Position numbers and translations under genes: made by a program. Below the pieces are notes generated by a model. The model worked only from the letters and a program-made list of their open reading frames with translations, was not told where the DNA came from and did not search any database. This document shows, one piece after another, positions 36,106 through 44,450 of a stretch of DNA of 64,000 bases. How positions within the stretch are numbered: position 1 is the first letter of the stretch; each line of letters starts with the position of its first letter. Origin of the DNA: Paenibacillus pinisoli (lineage in GTDB: Bacteria; Bacillota; Bacilli; Paenibacillales; Paenibacillaceae); the NCBI RefSeq assembly GCF_003605435.1, contig NZ_QXQB01000002.1, positions 620,001-684,000 on the forward strand, given 5' to 3'.

Positions 36106-36800
36106 TTTTGGAGCGTGCAACGGTGTGTGGCGATGCTATTTGACTTATTAGCGCCGTTCGGAGCCTCTAACGACGCTACACAACGCTATATTCGTCATTT
36201 CGCGCTTTTGGAGCGTGCAACGATGTGTGGCGATGCTATTTGACTTATTAGCACCATTCGCAGCCTCTAACGACGTTACACAACGCTACATTCGTCATTT
36301 CGCGATTTTGGAGCGTGTAACGGTGTGTGCCGATGCTATTTGACTTATTAGCGCCGTTCGCAGCCTCTAACGACGCTACACAACGCTACATTCGTCATTT
36401 CGCGATTTTGGAGCGTGTAACGGTGTGTGGCGATGCTATTTGACTTATTAGCGCCGTTCGGAGCCTCTAACGACGCTACACAACGCTATATTCGTCATTT
36501 CGCGCTTTTGGAGCGTGCAACGATGTGTGGCGATGCTATTTGACTTATTAGCACCGTTCGCAGCCTCTAACGACGCTACATAACGCTACATTCGTCATTT
36601 CGCGCTTTTGGAGCGTGTAACGGTGTGTGGCGATGCTATTTGACTTATTAACGCCGTTCGCAGCCTCTAACACCGCTACACAACGCTACATTCGTCATTT
36701 CGCGCTTTTGGAGCGTGCAACGGTGTGTGGCGATGCTATTTGACTTATTAGCGCCGTTCGGAGCCTCTAACGACGCTACACAACGCTACATTCGTCATTC
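36106..36800. repeat. Seven tandem copies of a 100-bp intergenic repeat
   Basis: The marker GAGCGTG recurs at 36111, 36211, 36311, 36411, 36511, 36611 and 36711, an exact 100-base period with no length variation. Each unit reads in order GAGCGTGCAACGGTGTGTGG, CGATGCTATTTGACTTATTA, GCGCCGTTCGGAGCCTCTAA, CGACGCTACACAACGCTATA, TTCGTCATTTCGCGCTTTTG, with a few substitutions. The two halves are imperfect inverted copies: CGGTGTGTGGCGATG pairs with CGACGCTACACAACG, so each unit can fold into a long hairpin. Units 1/4 and 2/5 share private variants. A period of 100 rules out a repeated protein, and the copies are adjacent with no spacers, so it is not a CRISPR array. Confidence 0.95.
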
Positions 36801-36865
36801 CGCCCTCTCTGCTTGACGCATTGCCAGGCAACTCAATCTAGCTATAGAGACCAGCCCGCCTATTA

Positions 36866-38602
36866 TTAACCATTAGCCACTGCAACCCAATGCCCCTTTT
36901 TCACTTCCACGAATTCGGAGCGGTCCAGTCCGTATGGATCGGCTTTGGATGCTTCCGTGTTCAGGATGAGCTTCTTCTGCGACTCCACCTTCGGATCCGG
37001 TACAGGAATCGCGGACAGCAGCGACTTCGTATAGTCGTGAAGCGGATTGGCGTACAGCTCCTCGCTCTCCGCCAGCTCTACAATCTTGCCCCGGTACATG
37101 ACCGCTACCCGGTCGCTGATATGCTTCACCATCGACAGATCATGCGCAATAAACAGATAGGTGAGTCCAAGCCGCTGCTGCAGCTCCTCCAGCAGCTTCA
37201 CGATCTGGGCCTGGATGGAGACGTCAAGCGCCGAGAGCGGCTCGTCGCAAATAATGAATTCCGGCTCCACCGCAAGCGTGCGCGCAATGCCGATCCGCTG
37301 ACGCTGACCGCCGGAGAACTCATGCGGATACCGAAGCGCATGGGATGCGTTCAGACCGACCATCTCCAGCAGTTCCTCCACCCGCTTCTGCCGCTCCGCC
37401 TTGCCCATGGACATGCCATGCACGTCCAGCGCTTCGCCAATTATATCGATGATGCGCAGCCTCGGATTAAGCGAGGCATACGGGTCCTGGAAGATGATTC
37501 CCATATGGCGCCTCATCTTCTTCATCTCCCGCTTGTTCAGCCCCTGAAGCGGAATGCCGCGGAAGAGCACCTCTCCCCCCGTCGCCTCGTGAAGGCGCAG
37601 AATCGTTCTGCCCGTCGTAGACTTGCCGCTGCCGGATTCACCCACGACGCCAAGCGTCTCTCCTGCCTGAATATCGAAGCTGATATTGTTGACGGCTTTC
37701 ACGATTTGGCCCTTGCCCAGGTCAAAATGCTGCTTCAACGACCGCACCTGCAAAATCGGCACATCGTCTTCCTGCCGGATGTAAGCGGGCTCCGGCTTCG
37801 GCTTCTTCTTCTCATCGAGCCTTGGCAGCGCATTAAGCAGCCTGAGCGTATACGGATGCTGCGGATTCGAGAAGATCTCTTCCGTGGTGCCCGTCTCAAC
37901 AATCTCGCCTTCCTTCATGACGACAACACGGTCGCACATGCCCGCCACTACGCCAAGGTCATGCGTGATCAATATAATGGATGTGCCAAGCTGTTTCTGG
38001 ATATCCTTCATCTGTTGAAGGATTTGGGCTTGTATCGTCACGTCCAGCGCTGTCGTGGGCTCATCGGCAATCAGAAGCGCCGGTCTGCACGCCAAAGCGA
38101 TCGCAATCATCACACGCTGGCGCATGCCGCCGGAGAACTCATGCGGATATTGGTGGTAGCGCGCCTCCGGATTCGTAATGCCGACCAGCTTCAGCATCTC
38201 GACCGCTTCCTTGCGAGCCTCCGCCTTGCCAAGCTTGCGGTGCTTGATCAGGCTCTCTTCAATTTGATTGCCGATTCTCATGGTCGGATTAAGCGAGGAC
38301 ATCGGGTCTTGAAAGATCATGCCGATGTCTCTGCCGCGGATGGCTTCCATCTCAGAATCCGACTTGTCGGCCAGATTCTGTCCTTTGAAATATACCTCTC
38401 CGCCCTTCACCATGGACGGCGGCGAAGGCAGCAATCGCATAATCGTGCGGGCGGTCACGCTCTTCCCGCTTCCGGACTCCCCTACGATACCCAGCGTTTC
38501 TCCTTCCTTCACTTCGAAGCTGACTTTGCGCACAGCCTCTACTTCCTTGTCGCGCGAATAGAAGGATACGGATAAATCATTAACTTTCAATAATATATTC
38601 AT
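36866..38602 (-). CDS. Fused peptide ABC transporter ATPase (DppD-DppF in one chain)
   Basis: 578 residues with two complete nucleotide-binding domains. Domain 1 has [23 protein letters not shown] and [12 protein letters not shown]; domain 2 has [24 protein letters not shown] and [12 protein letters not shown]. Each is followed by the peptide-transporter C-terminal extension ([50 protein letters not shown]). The order is DppD then DppF (knowledge). Start ATG 38602 ([14 protein letters not shown]) was preferred over an ATG 30 bases earlier that lacks a ribosome site. Divergent from the permease operon, which it must serve. Confidence 0.93.
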   Translation of the reverse strand: MNILLKVNDLSVSFYSRDKEVEAVRKVSFEVKEGETLGIVGESGSGKSVTARTIMRLLPSPPSMVKGGEVYFKGQNLADKSDSEMEAIRGRDIGMIFQDPMSSLNPTMRIGNQIEESLIKHRKLGKAEARKEAVEMLKLVGITNPEARYHQYPHEFSGGMRQRVMIAIALACRPALLIADEPTTALDVTIQAQILQQMKDIQKQLGTSIILITHDLGVVAGMCDRVVVMKEGEIVETGTTEEIFSNPQHPYTLRLLNALPRLDEKKKPKPEPAYIRQEDDVPILQVRSLKQHFDLGKGQIVKAVNNISFDIQAGETLGVVGESGSGKSTTGRTILRLHEATGGEVLFRGIPLQGLNKREMKKMRRHMGIIFQDPYASLNPRLRIIDIIGEALDVHGMSMGKAERQKRVEELLEMVGLNASHALRYPHEFSGGQRQRIGIARTLAVEPEFIICDEPLSALDVSIQAQIVKLLEELQQRLGLTYLFIAHDLSMVKHISDRVAVMYRGKIVELAESEELYANPLHDYTKSLLSAIPVPDPKVESQKKLILNTEASKADPYGLDRSEFVEVKKGHWVAVANG

Positions 38603-38734
38603 GTTGTCACCCGCATTGTTATGATTTTCCATTACGATAAATGGTTTCGATCACTGCTATTCCATCGTTATTCTTCTCTATTGCCTATTATATAATGTAT
38701 AATATAACTTGTGTATTTACCAATAATAAGGATG

Positions 38735-38763
38735 TTGACTTTTCGAAATCCTTAAAATAAAAT
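38735..38763 (+). promoter_or_regulatory. Sigma-A-type promoter of the peptide permease operon
   Basis: TTGACT (38735-38740), 17-base spacer, TAAAAT (38758-38763), 61 bases before the first permease start. Both hexamers match consensus at five of six positions. The surrounding 38680-38770 stretch is very AT-rich and lies between the divergent ATPase and permease genes; a minus-strand promoter (TATAAT near 38697) is likely but was not pinned down. Confidence 0.7.
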
Positions 38764-38823
38764 CTACTATATTGATCGGAATAATGCAATTAAAAAATCC
38801 TGGATAAAAAGGAGCGGAGTTGC

Positions 38824-40266
38824 TTGATAGGGCAAGCCACCACAACAGGGGGCGGAATGGCTGAACGAATAGCTGCCGTCTACCGCAAAATGTTACTGCA
38901 TCCGACCTATAGGCTGCTCTTATTGCTAACGGGAGCGCCCGTTTCCGTCATCGTATACATCTTCTATCAATATCGCAGATCCGCTCAGGGTTACCGCGGT
39001 GTGATTGATCATACGAGAAACGAATTGCTGCAGTCCGGCTACCGGGACAAGGTGCTGGCCGAGGCAAAGGACCAGCTTCAAAGGAAGCATCGCTTCTTCG
39101 GCAATACAGTGAGCGACAAGCAGATTGAGGCGGAAGCATCCCGAATCGCGGATCAGAAATTTGAAGATCAGCTGAACGAACGGCTGCAAGCCAAGCTCAG
39201 CAGCCATAATGGAACGCAGTATTCCTTCGGAGACACGTTCCAGCAGCTCATACAGCAGCCTCTTTTCTTTGTAATCTCGCTCATCATCGGTTTTCCGATG
39301 TATCTGCTGATGGCCGTGTATGCCAATCCTTATCTGAAATACATTATGGAACGCCTGATCATGGCGGTCTTCGTCATATTCGGCGTTGCGTTCGTCGTAT
39401 TCACCATTCTGTACATTTCGCCGATGAATCCGGCGACCAATATATTGGGCGAGACGGCCACGGCGGAACAAATCGCGGCTTTCAATCATTTGTACGGACT
39501 GGATCAGCCCTATCTCACCCAATTATGGAATACGATTAAGGGCATACTAACGTTTGATCTGGGCAAGTCGTTCGCGGGCAATGAACTTGTATCAACCGCC
39601 ATTGCGAACAAGTTCCCTGTCACTCTGACGCTGACCGTCATCTCCACCTTGATTGCGGTACTGATCGCATTGCCGATCGGCATCATATCAGCGACTCGTC
39701 CGAATTCGTTTTTCGACTATACCTTTATGTTCATCGCTTTGCTCGGACTTTCCATTCCGAACTTCTGGCAGGGCCTGATCTTTATTCTGAACTTCTCGAT
39801 CAAGCTGTCTTGGCTGCCTGCGACGTACAATCCGGCCAACTGGCTGTCCGCCATTATGCCGATCGTCGTGCTGGGGACGGGGCTTACTGCCGCCGTAGCC
39901 CGGATGACCAGATCCTCTACGCTTGAAGTGATTCATGAAGACTACATTACAACCGCTAAGGCAAAAGGTCTGGCCCGCAGGAATGTGCTATGGAAGCACG
40001 CTGTCGGCAACGCCTTGATTCCGATTATTACGGTAATTGGCCTTCAATTCGGGGCAATGCTCGGCGGCGCAGCAGTAACGGAGAAAGTATTCAACATCAG
40101 CGGTATCGGAAGCTACATTGTCGATAAGCAATTTATTCCGGATATCCCTGCTATTATGGGCGGCGTTGTCTATACCGCCATCACGATTTCGATCGTCAAT
40201 GTCATTGTCGATCTGCTATACGCTTTCTTTGATCCAAGAATCCGGTCCAAGATGAAACAATACTAA
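38824..40266 (+). CDS. Peptide ABC transporter permease, DppB type with N-terminal extension
   Basis: 480 residues against about 310-330 for ordinary DppB/OppB. The C-terminal 300 residues are canonical: YIMERLIMAVFVIFGVAFVVF, FDLGKSFAGNELV, and the EAA loop EDYITTAKAKGLARRNVLWKHAVGNALIP. The extra N-terminal 165 residues contain a helix (about 31-48), a charged coiled-coil-like stretch (RDKVLAEAKDQLQRKHRFF to NERLQAKLSSHNG) and a second helix (about 153-173). Start TTG 38824 has AAGGAG nine bases upstream; ATG 38857 with GGGGGCGGA is an alternative. First gene of the plus-strand operon. Confidence 0.88.
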   Translation: MIGQATTTGGGMAERIAAVYRKMLLHPTYRLLLLLTGAPVSVIVYIFYQYRRSAQGYRGVIDHTRNELLQSGYRDKVLAEAKDQLQRKHRFFGNTVSDKQIEAEASRIADQKFEDQLNERLQAKLSSHNGTQYSFGDTFQQLIQQPLFFVISLIIGFPMYLLMAVYANPYLKYIMERLIMAVFVIFGVAFVVFTILYISPMNPATNILGETATAEQIAAFNHLYGLDQPYLTQLWNTIKGILTFDLGKSFAGNELVSTAIANKFPVTLTLTVISTLIAVLIALPIGIISATRPNSFFDYTFMFIALLGLSIPNFWQGLIFILNFSIKLSWLPATYNPANWLSAIMPIVVLGTGLTAAVARMTRSSTLEVIHEDYITTAKAKGLARRNVLWKHAVGNALIPIITVIGLQFGAMLGGAAVTEKVFNISGIGSYIVDKQFIPDIPAIMGGVVYTAITISIVNVIVDLLYAFFDPRIRSKMKQY

Positions 40267-40280
40267 AGCAGGTGCTAACC

Positions 40281-41789
40281 GTGACAAATACAACTATCAC
40301 CAAGCAAGAAATACGGTTCAAGCTGAAGTCCAGCTCCGAATACGGCCAGGCCAGCTTCGCCAGCATCGTCTCTTTGCTACTGGCTGTCGTATTTCTTCTG
40401 AATAGCTATTCGCCTGCCGAAGGTAGCTTCAAGCCAGCCGTCCTTGCCGTGAGCATTGTCTATTTTTTCTTTACTTTGCTTCAATTTGCAACATGGTATC
40501 TCATTCGCAAAAACTTGGTGGAGGGGGGCGAAATCAAGCGTTCGACAAGGGCGATTGGTTACGTGCTGATGCTCAGTCTGCTGTCGGCGAACGTGTTCGT
40601 AGCCGCAACCGCCTTCCAGCTCGTTAAGCGAAAGAAAAACGCCTTCTATACGCTCGCGGCCTACGCTTTCATTACGACGCTGCTTGTGTTCGCCGTATCG
40701 GCCCTGAATGTATTTAAGCCTTATGTAGCGGACAACTTTATTATCGGCATGCTCCTATTAATTGCAGCTGCTGTCATTCAATTAGCCAGCCTGCTCCTGG
40801 TCGCCAAGTATGGCGACCGGGATGTGCTCCCCCGCTGGATGGGTATAATCGCATTATTATTGATACTCACTGCCGTATCAGGCAATCTGTTCGCGCTTGG
40901 TTTAGGATTGCTGCTCTTCTCCAAGCTGCGCGACAAAGACTATACTTCCGGCTCCAAGCTGGGCGAAGTAGTCGAGAAGCTGTCCAGAAGCTCAACTTCT
41001 ATGCTGGGACTTATGTTTATCTTGTTTTTGCTTACCATATCGATTACCAGCTATCTGACCTTCGATTACGGCTTGGCGATCGAAAACAATTACAGCAGCA
41101 TTCTTCAGCCGCCGAGCTTGGTCCAGCCCCTTGGAACGGACAACTTCGGCAGAGACCTGTTCTCGCGCATCGTATTCGGTGCCCGAATCTCGCTAATTGT
41201 CGGCTTGCTGTCTACGCTTATTCCCGTCGTGATCGGAGGCGCGCTTGGCGCTATCTCCGGCTATTATGGCAGGCAGACGGACAACATCATTATGCGCGCC
41301 CTTGATATCCTGTATGCGATTCCCGGCTTCCTGCTGGCGATCGCTATTATCGCAGCTTTCGGCGCAAGCACCGTCAATCTGATCATTGCCCTCAGCGTCG
41401 GCGCCATTCCGACTTATGCCCGTACAATGAGAGCGAATGTATTGCTTGTATCGACACTGGAATATGTACAGGCTGCCCGCGCCTTCGGCTCAAGCGACCG
41501 CACCATTCTGTTCAAGCACATTGTGCCGAACTCTCTCGCGCCGATGATCGTCAAGTCTACGCTTACGATTGGCACCGCGGTCATCTCGACCAGCAGTCTT
41601 AGCTATCTAGGCCTTGGCGTCGAGCCGCATATTCCGGAGTGGGGCAACATCTTGAAGCTGGGCAGCGCTTATCTGGAGACGCATGCGTTCACCGCCATCT
41701 ATCCGGGGCTTGCCATCATCGCGCTTGTGCTTTCGTTCAACTTCCTTGGCGACGGCTTGCGTGACGCGCTGGACCCTAAGCTCGACTAG
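40281..41789 (+). CDS. Peptide ABC transporter permease, DppC type with N-terminal membrane domain
   Basis: 502 residues against about 300 for ordinary DppC. The C-terminal 260 residues are canonical: QPLGTDNFGRDLFSRIVFGARISL, ALGAISGYYGRQTDNIIMR, the EAA loop LEYVQAARAFGSSDRTILFKHIVPNSLAP, and LGLGVEPHIPEWGNIL. The first 240 residues add six hydrophobic helices (for example FASIVSLLLAVVFLLN, YVLMLSLLSANVFVAATAF, NFIIGMLLLIAAAVIQLASL). GTG 40281 was chosen because AGCAGGTG lies six bases upstream; that GTG nine bases earlier is part of the ribosome site. It follows DppB by 14 bases. Confidence 0.88.
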   Translation: MTNTTITKQEIRFKLKSSSEYGQASFASIVSLLLAVVFLLNSYSPAEGSFKPAVLAVSIVYFFFTLLQFATWYLIRKNLVEGGEIKRSTRAIGYVLMLSLLSANVFVAATAFQLVKRKKNAFYTLAAYAFITTLLVFAVSALNVFKPYVADNFIIGMLLLIAAAVIQLASLLLVAKYGDRDVLPRWMGIIALLLILTAVSGNLFALGLGLLLFSKLRDKDYTSGSKLGEVVEKLSRSSTSMLGLMFILFLLTISITSYLTFDYGLAIENNYSSILQPPSLVQPLGTDNFGRDLFSRIVFGARISLIVGLLSTLIPVVIGGALGAISGYYGRQTDNIIMRALDILYAIPGFLLAIAIIAAFGASTVNLIIALSVGAIPTYARTMRANVLLVSTLEYVQAARAFGSSDRTILFKHIVPNSLAPMIVKSTLTIGTAVISTSSLSYLGLGVEPHIPEWGNILKLGSAYLETHAFTAIYPGLAIIALVLSFNFLGDGLRDALDPKLD

Positions 41790-41922
41790 AGAGCGGGTCC
41801 GCCTTACCTTTCGTAACCTCATTCATGTTCCATCGACTTCTACGTTTCGAAAACAGGACCGGACGATGAATGAATGTGAGTTAAACATACACATTTTTTA
41901 TATACTGCAGGAGGGGAATACC

Positions 41923-43752
41923 ATGAAGAAAAACGGCAAACTTGCTTTATTGCTGCTGCTCAGCCTGATGATTGTGCTTAGCGGCTGCACCCTGTCCACC
42001 AAGAACGACGTTAAGGAAACTCCGGCTCCAACCGACGGAGAGCCTGTCGTAGACGGCACTCCAGTAACGATCGAGCTGCTTGGCATGAGCTCGAACGAAG
42101 CGGATCTGAACATCGTCCGCGACCAATTGACGAAAAACGGCTTTAACGTCAAGCTGAATATGCAAGCTGACTACGGCAGCTTCAAAGCTCAGCAAGACGC
42201 AGGCAACTACGATATCGCCCTGTCCGGTTGGACTACCGTTACCGGCAACCCGGATTACGCGGTTCGCTCCCTGTTCAAAACTGGCGGCGACTACAGCATT
42301 CTGGCAGATTCCGAGATCGACGCTCTGATCGAAAAAGCTTCGACTCAGACTCCTGAAGAGTTCCAAGCGACTTACAAAGATTTCGATCAAAAGCTGGTCT
42401 TCGACAACGCTTATATCGCTCCGCTGTACAGCTCGCTTAAAGCGCAAGCTTTGAACCAGGATGTGCTGAACCTGGATTCTGTACGCATCTCGAAGTCCCG
42501 TTCTCTGCCTTGGGAAGAAGTAGACTTCAAAGATACGTCGAAGCGCGCGACAGACCCGTTGATTCTCCAATCGACGATGCCGACGCTGACGTCGCTTGAC
42601 CCGATCAAAGGCAACGACGGTTCCATCAATATTATCAATACCAACATGTATGTGCGTCTAGTTAACCTGACAGACGACGACAAAGTAACATCAGTTGGTT
42701 CCCTGTCCTACAACCATGCGATTGCCGACGGCAATTCCGATTACTACTTCATTCTGCGCGACGACATCAACTTCGCTCAGATCAAAGACAAAAAAGCAGT
42801 TGATACAGGCGAGCGCGTAGGCGCGGACGATGTTATCTTCGCACTGAACCGTGCGAAAGACAAAAACTCTGTACCTGATCACCGTACGTACACGCTGCAC
42901 GAGCATATCAAGAACGTTGAAGTGGTAACGGATCTTGCAGCACTTGAAGGCGTGAACGTATCCGGCGGCAGCGACAGCGTCAAGGCTGCTCTGGAGAAAG
43001 ACCTTCCAACGAAGATCTCCGGACTTGTAGCTGACAAGAACCAAGCAAGCACAAAAGACGGCAAGTACCAAGTTGTGAAGCTGACAACGACAGTTCCGTT
43101 CCCGCAAGTTCTGAACTATCTGGCACACCAATCGGCTGGTATCGTATCCAAGAAGCAAGTTGAAAGCATCAACACTTATGATGTAGAGAAATTCGATGTG
43201 AACAAGGACATCCCTTACGGCGACCAAAACACGGTAACTGAAGGCAGCCAGTACAACAACACGCTGTACACAAGCGGTCCTTACATCCTGTCCTACAAAA
43301 ACGATTACGAAGCGATCTTCCTGAAAAACCCGGCTTACATGACTGGCACAGACCATGCGCCGAGAATCGACAACATTAAAATCCGCTTCATCAAAGACGC
43401 TGACAGCTCGCTGGCAGCACTGCGCAGCGGTGAGATTCACTTGTTCTACGGCATCAGCGAGACCAAATTCGATGTCGTAAAAGGCGACAGCAAGCTGGCT
43501 CTTCAAACACTGCCAAGCAACGCGGTATCGTACCTGCTGTTCAACACGAAGAACCGTCCGGTAGCGGAGAGCGCGGATCTGAGAAAAGCCGTGCTGTACT
43601 CCATCAACCAAGACGAGTTCCTTGCTTACTACGGCGGCAACAAGTTCAAAGCCGTATCGACGCTAAGCCCGCTAGTTAACACAGGTCTTGAGCTGAAAGC
43701 CGACGCAGCTAAAGTGAAAGAGCATCTGAACGCCTACAAAGCAAGCAAATAA
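41923..43752 (+). CDS. Peptide-binding lipoprotein, apparently a circular permutation of family-5 binding proteins
   Basis: 609 residues. Lipobox VLSGC (Cys22), short linker, then residues about 47-203 match the C-terminal part of OppA/DppA: QLTKNGFNVKLNMQADYGSF, NYDIALSGWTTVTGNPDY, SEIDALIEKASTQTPEEFQ, DNAYIAPLYSSLKA. Residues about 211-609 match the N-terminal and middle parts: TLTSLDPIKGNDGS, YYFILRDDINFAQI, GERVGADDVIFALNRAKD, TSGPYILSYKNDYEAIF, SYLLFNTKNRP, RKAVLYSINQDEFL, and end at AAKVKEHLNAYKASK, the usual AKELLAEAG point. Total length equals one binding protein, so this looks like a permutation, not a duplication. GAGGGG lies six bases before ATG 41923. It follows the permease genes by 133 bases. 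Confidence 0.88.
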   Translation: MKKNGKLALLLLLSLMIVLSGCTLSTKNDVKETPAPTDGEPVVDGTPVTIELLGMSSNEADLNIVRDQLTKNGFNVKLNMQADYGSFKAQQDAGNYDIALSGWTTVTGNPDYAVRSLFKTGGDYSILADSEIDALIEKASTQTPEEFQATYKDFDQKLVFDNAYIAPLYSSLKAQALNQDVLNLDSVRISKSRSLPWEEVDFKDTSKRATDPLILQSTMPTLTSLDPIKGNDGSINIINTNMYVRLVNLTDDDKVTSVGSLSYNHAIADGNSDYYFILRDDINFAQIKDKKAVDTGERVGADDVIFALNRAKDKNSVPDHRTYTLHEHIKNVEVVTDLAALEGVNVSGGSDSVKAALEKDLPTKISGLVADKNQASTKDGKYQVVKLTTTVPFPQVLNYLAHQSAGIVSKKQVESINTYDVEKFDVNKDIPYGDQNTVTEGSQYNNTLYTSGPYILSYKNDYEAIFLKNPAYMTGTDHAPRIDNIKIRFIKDADSSLAALRSGEIHLFYGISETKFDVVKGDSKLALQTLPSNAVSYLLFNTKNRPVAESADLRKAVLYSINQDEFLAYYGGNKFKAVSTLSPLVNTGLELKADAAKVKEHLNAYKASK

Positions 43753-43766
43753 GAAACTTTTATTCG

Positions 43767-43812
43767 GAAAGAGACTGCATCCGTCACCTCTGGTGGCGGA
43801 GAGGTCTCTTTC
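43767..43812 (+). terminator. Terminator after the permuted binding protein
   Basis: Outer stem GAAAGAGAC / GTCTCTTTC and inner stem CCGTCACC / GGTGGCGG (one wobble). It begins 15 bases past the stop. The T-run is short, so read-through into the next gene is possible. Confidence 0.7.
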
Positions 43813-43843
43813 TCCTATACGCCAATAAAGGAGCGATACAATC

Positions 43844-44302
43844 ATGGGAAAAGGAACGAAACCGGAAACGAAGCTTTCGCAATGGGACGCGCTTTCGCTG
43901 GAATCGCTGAAGGCCCAAGGCTGGTCTGAAGATGAATTGATCCGCCGCGTGCAGAGCGGCAATCTGCCGCAGGATGAAAGCAAGTTCAAATTTGATTATG
44001 CCGGACTCGCCGCACTCGCTTCTGAGCAAGCTACTACCTTCACTGGGGCAGTCCGTGACGGTTATCAGATCAAATTCAATACGATTCGCGGCATTCACAG
44101 CTGGATCTTGATCGTATTTGGCCAAGAAGCGGAGCTTGTGCTGGAGCCTGGGGCCGAAGCGGTCATCGCATCCTTGTCTGAAGAAGAGGCCGCTCGTCTG
44201 GATGCAGTCCTTTCGTTCGGCTGGACGCTCAGCTTGCAGGATAATGGAGCTTCCGCAGCCGAAGGCAAGCAGCTGTACAAGATCGTGCCTGCGCAAGGCT
44301 AA
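43844..44302 (+). CDS. Soluble protein of 152 residues, function unknown
   Basis: ATG 43844 with AAAGGAG upstream. No signal, membrane helix or recognised motif. The N-terminal part is charged and helical (LSLESLKAQGWSEDELIRRVQSG), followed by FDYAGLAALASEQATTFTGAV and a strand-rich segment YQIKFNTIRGIHSWILIVFG, then an acidic helix SLSEEEAARLDAVLSFGWTLSL. It lies 90 bases after the permuted binding protein, with a hairpin between, and has its own terminator. It could be an accessory of the transporter by position only. Confidence 0.65.
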   Translation: MGKGTKPETKLSQWDALSLESLKAQGWSEDELIRRVQSGNLPQDESKFKFDYAGLAALASEQATTFTGAVRDGYQIKFNTIRGIHSWILIVFGQEAELVLEPGAEAVIASLSEEEAARLDAVLSFGWTLSLQDNGASAAEGKQLYKIVPAQG

Positions 44303-44334
44303 TCCCCCCTGTCTGCTATACCTTGCTGAAACAC

Positions 44335-44374
44335 AAAACCGGACAATCTGCGCCAAATGCAGCTGTCCGGTTTT
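44335..44374 (+). terminator. Terminator of the 152-residue gene
   Basis: Stem AAAACCGGACA / TGTCCGGTTTT, 18-base loop, ending in TTTTT. Strong rho-independent form on the plus strand. Confidence 0.85.
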
Positions 44375-44450
44375 TCCATTTCAGGGATAACCATATTGTG
44401 GTTGCTGTGCTATACTAATCTTTAAATGCTATCAAAAGGAGTGTTGTACC

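Noticed and set aside
36106..36800. CRISPR-like array
   Set aside because: Copies are adjacent and near-identical over the whole 100 bases; there are no unique spacers and no cas genes in the window.
36106..36800. Repeated protein domain
   Set aside because: The period of 100 is not divisible by three and stops occur in all frames.
36890..38575. 561-codon open frame opposite the fused ATPase gene
   Set aside because: Antisense shadow of a codon-biased gene. The product is rich in Arg, His, Leu and Gln without any fold signal, while the opposite strand has all ATPase motifs.
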